From: Psychrobacillus sp. FSL H8-0483 | GTDB taxonomy: Bacteria; Bacillota; Bacilli; Bacillales_A; Planococcaceae | Direction of reading: 5' to 3' | NCBI RefSeq assembly: GCF_038637725.1 | Contig: NZ_CP152052.1 | Location: forward strand, 3,851,001-3,915,000 | Length of the DNA stretch: 64,000 nt | Shown here: positions 60,134 to 64,000 of the stretch, piece after piece | How positions within the stretch are numbered: position 1 is the first letter of the stretch | How the letters are laid out: every line of letters begins with the position of its first letter | The notes under the pieces: model-generated | Seen by the model: the letters and a program-made list of their open reading frames with translations, nothing else | Told to the model about the DNA's origin: nothing | The model's database searches: none | Translations under genes and position numbers: made by a program

Positions 60134-61039
60134 TCACAAATAGCCCAATTTCTTGAGGTCCGTATAAACTATCCAAGAATACATTTTTCTTCCCTCGCTG
60201 TTTAAATGATCTGGATCGATAAAATAATCTCTGTTGTCTATGAATCTTTGATCACCCATATAATTTAAAAAAGGGACATCTAATTCAAGAGCATTTAAGT
60301 ACTGAAAAACAAGTCTATTCATTACTTCTTCATTGAAATATTCTTGATAAGACTGATGTGCTGGCTCCATGGTTAATATTACTCGGTAGCCTTTCTCATT
60401 ACAATAATCTACTATCTCTTTTAACTGCTTCACATTTCGTTCAATGTTATCGTTTTCAACCGCTTCTCTATATTGTGCTTCTACTTTCGCATACTTTCTT
60501 TCCGAATAGTTTTTACCGTTATTTGCCCAAGGTTGATGAGAATTCCATTTAAAGTTTTTCAATTTACCCGAGAGCGCAGAATTAAAACTACCACTATTTG
60601 ACCCAGGTACGTACAAGTAACTGTAATAATCAATTAAACGAAACGGTTCAATTTCGGTACGATCCAAAATTTTATAATAATTTCCTACGTTCTTGGTCTC
60701 AGAATTTGCGAAAGTAATTTGAGAGATGGAAACGATGACTACACCACCAGGTTTAAGATACTTGCCATACTCTCTCAACAATTTATAGTCGTACTGAATC
60801 GTCTGACCAGGAAGTGCTAAGTCCAGATGGGACAAACCAGTAGGCTTAAAATAATAACCATACATTGAATGAGATGCACCTAGATTGATGATATCAACTG
60901 GATATGGATGTTTCTTAAACGCCAGTATTGCATGGTCTATGTTGTAATCATGAGAATGCTTTACAAAGTTATTTACCGGCATAAACAGTAGTAAAACAAC
61001 AGTAATGATAATTGTTAACTTAATGAATAAACGTCGCAT
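60134..61039 (-). CDS. SGNH-like (DltD/AlgJ-type) surface acylation protein
   Basis: This 301-residue protein has one N-terminal membrane anchor (LFIKLTIIITVVLLLFM) and an SGNH-hydrolase-like domain. The nucleophile block is NLGASHSMYG (Ser56) and the late catalytic block is DPDHLNSEGR (Asp and His about 275-278). ATG at 61039 follows AAAGGA at six bases; the longer frame to 61105 lacks a ribosome site. It sits directly after the MBOAT gene. Such partners transfer acyl groups to extracellular polymers. It may acylate a cell-wall glycan. Confidence 0.87.
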   Translation of the reverse strand: MRRLFIKLTIIITVVLLLFMPVNNFVKHSHDYNIDHAILAFKKHPYPVDIINLGASHSMYGYYFKPTGLSHLDLALPGQTIQYDYKLLREYGKYLKPGGVVIVSISQITFANSETKNVGNYYKILDRTEIEPFRLIDYYSYLYVPGSNSGSFNSALSGKLKNFKWNSHQPWANNGKNYSERKYAKVEAQYREAVENDNIERNVKQLKEIVDYCNEKGYRVILTMEPAHQSYQEYFNEEVMNRLVFQYLNALELDVPFLNYMGDQRFIDNRDYFIDPDHLNSEGRKMYSWIVYTDLKKLGYL

Positions 61040-61134
61040 AGCAAATCCTTTCAATACAGTGCTTCTTTTACTAAAATTACTGAATGGCTCACGAATAAAA
61101 CGCAACCAAATTTCCCATGTAATTTGTATTTAGA

Positions 61135-62586
61135 TTAAAATCCACCATAAACAAACCCATTACCCGAAACACCGAATATAAGGACTGAAACAATGATAAA
61201 AATATAAAATGCAAATCTAGCGAATATCGAGCGCTGCGATAGCCATTCCCATGTTGAAACATTTTTTCTTTCGATATATTGAAAAATTTGTACAATAATA
61301 AAGAAAAAAATGAAAATCACTAAATCTAGTAGCGAAAATATTTCAAATGCTTTAACAATTCCCGATGGTCTCCAGGAGTTAATTGTTAAGAAAAGCTGTG
61401 CATTTTCAAATGCATGTGTAACGGAATCCGATCGAAAAAAAACTCTAGAAAAGCAAACTAGTAGGAAAGTTATTGCAATTTTCACCCATTTATGCAGCAC
61501 CGGACTTCTATCCAATTGAATAAATGAAGCCATTTTTGCACGAAAATGTTTTGTATAATCTCCAAACACGCGATAAAACCCATGAATTAGACCCCATAAA
61601 ACAAAATTCCAAGCGGCTCCGTGCCAAATGCCGCTTACTAAAAAAGTAATCAGAATTGCTAAATAAATTTCGCTTCTCTTCTTTTTCCCCTTACATAACG
61701 GGACAAAGACATAGTCCCTGAGCCATGTAGAGAGCGTTATATGCCATCTACTCCAAAAATCCGATATCGAAACAGCAAAGTGCGGTTGTTTAAAGTTTTC
61801 TGTCAAATTTATCCCTAGCATTCTTGCACAACCGATGGCAATGTCACTGCATGCTGAAAAATCAGCGAACAATTGTAACGAGAATAGAATAGTAGCTAGT
61901 ACGATTTGTGAACCAGTCGGGTTAGGACTATCGAAAACACTTGATACAATTGGAGCTAGTCGATCTGCAATTAATGTCTTCTTAAAAAAACCCCATGCGA
62001 TTCGCTTCATCCCATAGCTTAAATCTTCATAATTAAAATTCTGTTCAACTTTAAATTGCGGAAGCAATTTCTTAGCACGTTCAATCGGCCCAGCAACCAA
62101 TTGTGGAAAAAATGCAAAAAATATTGAAAAATAGCCGTAATGTCTTTCTGCCTTTTGCTTTCCATAGTAGATATCCACAAGATAACTTACTGCCTGAAAT
62201 GTATAAAAAGAAATGGCTAATGGTAGGACAATTTCTTGGTATGGTACGGTATAATTCCAATCCATGTATTTTGCAATCGCTCGAAGTGAGTCATTTACAA
62301 AATTAAAATATTTAAACCAACCGAGAAAAAACAATAATACAGAAATACCAAATAGCATTACTTTTTTCTTCTGTTTTCTTGTCTCCTGTTTTTCAATTAT
62401 AATTCCAGTAAAATAAGTAAAAGCTGTGCTTGCAAGTAGTAAGGGTATAAATTGGATACTCAAGATAGCGTAAAAAACGTAACTTGCTACTAATAAAAGA
62501 ATCCATCTCAATCGATGTGGGATTAAATAATAAGTAAAAACGATTATTGCGAGAAATAGAAGAAACTCAATTGATATAAATGTCAT
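61135..62586 (-). CDS. MBOAT family membrane O-acyltransferase
   Basis: This 483-residue multispanning protein has the MBOAT core: SDFWSRWHITLSTWLRDYVF (His282) and GIWHGAAWNFVLWGLIHG (catalytic His322). The N-terminal helices include FLLFLAIIVFTYYLIP. Members move acyl groups across the membrane to extracellular polymers (DltB, AlgI, PatA types). It lies in one minus-strand transcript with an AMP-forming ligase upstream and an SGNH protein downstream. The acceptor polymer is unknown. Confidence 0.92.
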   Translation of the reverse strand: MTFISIEFLLFLAIIVFTYYLIPHRLRWILLLVASYVFYAILSIQFIPLLLASTAFTYFTGIIIEKQETRKQKKKVMLFGISVLLFFLGWFKYFNFVNDSLRAIAKYMDWNYTVPYQEIVLPLAISFYTFQAVSYLVDIYYGKQKAERHYGYFSIFFAFFPQLVAGPIERAKKLLPQFKVEQNFNYEDLSYGMKRIAWGFFKKTLIADRLAPIVSSVFDSPNPTGSQIVLATILFSLQLFADFSACSDIAIGCARMLGINLTENFKQPHFAVSISDFWSRWHITLSTWLRDYVFVPLCKGKKKRSEIYLAILITFLVSGIWHGAAWNFVLWGLIHGFYRVFGDYTKHFRAKMASFIQLDRSPVLHKWVKIAITFLLVCFSRVFFRSDSVTHAFENAQLFLTINSWRPSGIVKAFEIFSLLDLVIFIFFFIIVQIFQYIERKNVSTWEWLSQRSIFARFAFYIFIIVSVLIFGVSGNGFVYGGF

Positions 62587-62840
62587 CCAATCACCTGATT
62601 AAAATAAACTTAAGATTTTTCATAAAACGAGACAAAAAACAACCCTAAAGTTGTCCAAGTTGCGTGAAACCCTGAAATGTGTCGACGAAACGCTTAAGAA
62701 CTAATAACCCATGTACTAATGTAGGTTTCACGTTATTTCAATGTTTCACCTAGAAGGTGGCACACTCAGTTTCAGATCTCAGTATTTAAGGTTTTGTCAC
62801 GTGTATCACATTTCCTGTTATGGATTCAGGCGATTATCGA
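62587..62840. other. Intergenic region between ligase and MBOAT genes
   Basis: Contains an inverted repeat (62663-62671 CGTGAAACC with 62724-62732 GGTTTCACG) and, nearer the MBOAT gene on the minus strand, a short CAAC/GTTG hairpin followed by T6. No acyl-carrier gene is present. Confidence 0.5.
62663..62732. repeat. Inverted repeat CGTGAAACC / GGTTTCACG
   Basis: The arms are nine bases each, exact, and 52 bases apart. They lie upstream of the MBOAT gene on the minus strand. Function unknown. Confidence 0.6.
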
Positions 62841-64000
62841 TTATCCATATTTAGGTAACTCAGAATAGAGGATTTTTCCAAAATGATTACGTGGGATATC
62901 CTCAATTTTCATAATCTCAAAGCCCTTTAAGTTTAATTTTTCCTTAATTATTTTTTTAATTTGAACACGATCTTCTTTTAATGTGTAAATATACATTTGG
63001 TCATCCGTCCCAGCGCAGATACAATTATGACCATGCTCATTTAAAAGTCCTTCAACTTCATCCAGGCTGATACGGTTTCCATAGACTTTAATCATTCTTT
63101 TGATTCGGCCGGCTATAAAAAAATAACCATCCTGATCAAAGTAAGCCATATCACCTGTGCGCAAAATCCCGTTGTTCTCATCTTTTTTCGAAAGATCGAA
63201 TAACGACTCAGCATACCCCAATGAAACATTTGCTCCTTTGTATATCAATTCGCCGATAACATTAGGCGCTGTAATTTTTTTACCATTGTTATCTTGCAGA
63301 ATCAGTTCTCCATCTGGAATGGCAATACCAATACTACCGACTTTTTCAAGATTTTTTTCACATGGTAAATAGGTCATCCGAGCCGTTGCTTCAGTTTGAC
63401 CGTACATGGTGAAAAATTGAATCCCTTTCTGATTACATACTTTAGCAAATTTGTACGATAGAGTTGTGCTTAATTTTCCACCTGCTTGAGTTAGTTTTCT
63501 TAAACTTGGAAGATTAAACTCTTCAAACTTCAGCCTATTAAGCATCTCATACACGAAAGGAACTCCTCCAAAAGTTGTTACTCGTTGCTCTCTACATAAG
63601 TCCCAAAACTCTTTTTTCATGATAGATGCATCCGTTACAATTATCGTCGCCCCGCATATGAAATGACTATTGATGATAGAAAGACCATAGGAGTAATTCA
63701 TTGGAAGTGTTGTTATAGGTTTATCGTCTGCATTGATATCAAGGTACTTCCCTATGGATTCAGCATTTTTGAAAATATTTTCATAACTTAAGCGAACAAA
63801 TTTGGGGCTCCCAGTACTTCCAGAGGTTGTTAAAAGGAGCGCAAGATGTTCATCAAGATCATGTTGGAAAAATGTCGGACATCTAAATAATGTGTAATCT
63901 CCAAACACAAATGAACTATCCATTACTTTTAATAGGTCTTGATTTTCACTACTCGCCCAAATGTATGTAGGCTTATAAAGGTTAATCAGTCTGCGCAACC
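62841..64000 (-). CDS. AMP-forming acyl/amino-acid ligase, N-terminus outside window
   Basis: This partial ANL-superfamily enzyme of at least 385 residues has the P-loop TTSGSTGSPKFV, the YGQTEAT core motif, RTGDMAYFDQDGYFFIAGRI, and the C-terminal lysine block HFGKILYSELP. It is of the DltA-like kind that activates an acid as adenylate before loading a carrier. It is upstream of the MBOAT gene on the same strand. The frame is open to base 64000, so the first part lies beyond the window. The substrate is unknown. Confidence 0.9.
   Translation of the reverse strand, partial: LRRLINLYKPTYIWASSENQDLLKVMDSSFVFGDYTLFRCPTFFQHDLDEHLALLLTTSGSTGSPKFVRLSYENIFKNAESIGKYLDINADDKPITTLPMNYSYGLSIINSHFICGATIIVTDASIMKKEFWDLCREQRVTTFGGVPFVYEMLNRLKFEEFNLPSLRKLTQAGGKLSTTLSYKFAKVCNQKGIQFFTMYGQTEATARMTYLPCEKNLEKVGSIGIAIPDGELILQDNNGKKITAPNVIGELIYKGANVSLGYAESLFDLSKKDENNGILRTGDMAYFDQDGYFFIAGRIKRMIKVYGNRISLDEVEGLLNEHGHNCICAGTDDQMYIYTLKEDRVQIKKIIKEKLNLKGFEIMKIEDIPRNHFGKILYSELPKYG

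Overview
The window looks like chromosomal DNA of a low-GC, endospore-forming Gram-positive bacterium of the order Bacillales. It most resembles the Psychrobacillus/Lysinibacillus/Planococcaceae side. Supporting signs are AT-rich intergenic DNA, strong AGGAGG-type ribosome binding sites, frequent TTG and GTG starts, T-box leaders, class II ECF machinery, a SipS-type signal peptidase, a gamma-SASP-like small spore protein and Bacillales-type intergenic repeats. No tRNA, rRNA, CRISPR array, prophage or intact insertion sequence was seen. The genus is an inference from style, not from a database match.

Layout. 1-12.6 kb: a partial chemoreceptor, then many small accessory enzymes (several GNAT acetyltransferases, SRPBCC and VOC proteins, a LMW phosphatase, signal peptidase I, a Nudix hydrolase, an AraC-type regulator, an AadA-like nucleotidyltransferase, DegV). 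This part ends with a short ThrZ-like threonyl-tRNA synthetase behind three tandem T-box riboswitches. 12.7-15 kb: a membrane protein, an HhH protein, FabI and a decayed response-regulator/CotH-like patch. 15.2-22.3 kb: a coherent nucleoside-salvage operon: LacI regulator, nucleoside hydrolase, a complete ECF transporter (S, T, A1, A2), ribokinase and an EamA exporter. 22.3-34.2 kb: a tatA remnant, an aminotransferase, a MATE pump, a glutathione peroxidase, a Tubby-like protein, two EamA transporters, a divergent CorA-like protein, and an HTH protein fused to a degenerate F1-ATPase beta-like domain. 34.4-44.5 kb: a NupC transporter beside a nucleoside 2-deoxyribosyltransferase-like protein, an NSS symporter paired with a PLP decarboxylase, a second chemoreceptor, a BtuF-like protein without a signal peptide, a YiaA-like protein with an ACG start, and YjdM.

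45-51.6 kb: one minus-strand operon with a lipoprotein binding protein, an alkaline-phosphatase-superfamily hydrolase, two permeases, an ATPase, a DeoR regulator and a HAD phosphatase. It probably imports and hydrolyses an organophosphorus compound. 52.2-54.9 kb: a visibly GC-richer block (anti-sigma, ECF sigma, YxFxxD lipoprotein, AcfC-like binding protein), probably acquired. 55.2-56.4 kb: a TetR regulator and a DUF3995 membrane protein sharing a matching palindromic operator. 57-60 kb: a K+ channel and small proteins in sparse, repeat-bearing DNA. 60.1-64 kb: a minus-strand surface O-acylation locus (SGNH protein, MBOAT acyltransferase, partial AMP-forming ligase).

The most unusual items are the HTH/F1-beta-like fusion, the editing-less ThrRS under triple T-box control, the ECF module with a lost signature motif in one ATPase, and a three-hairpin repeat whose two copies keep their stems by compensatory change.
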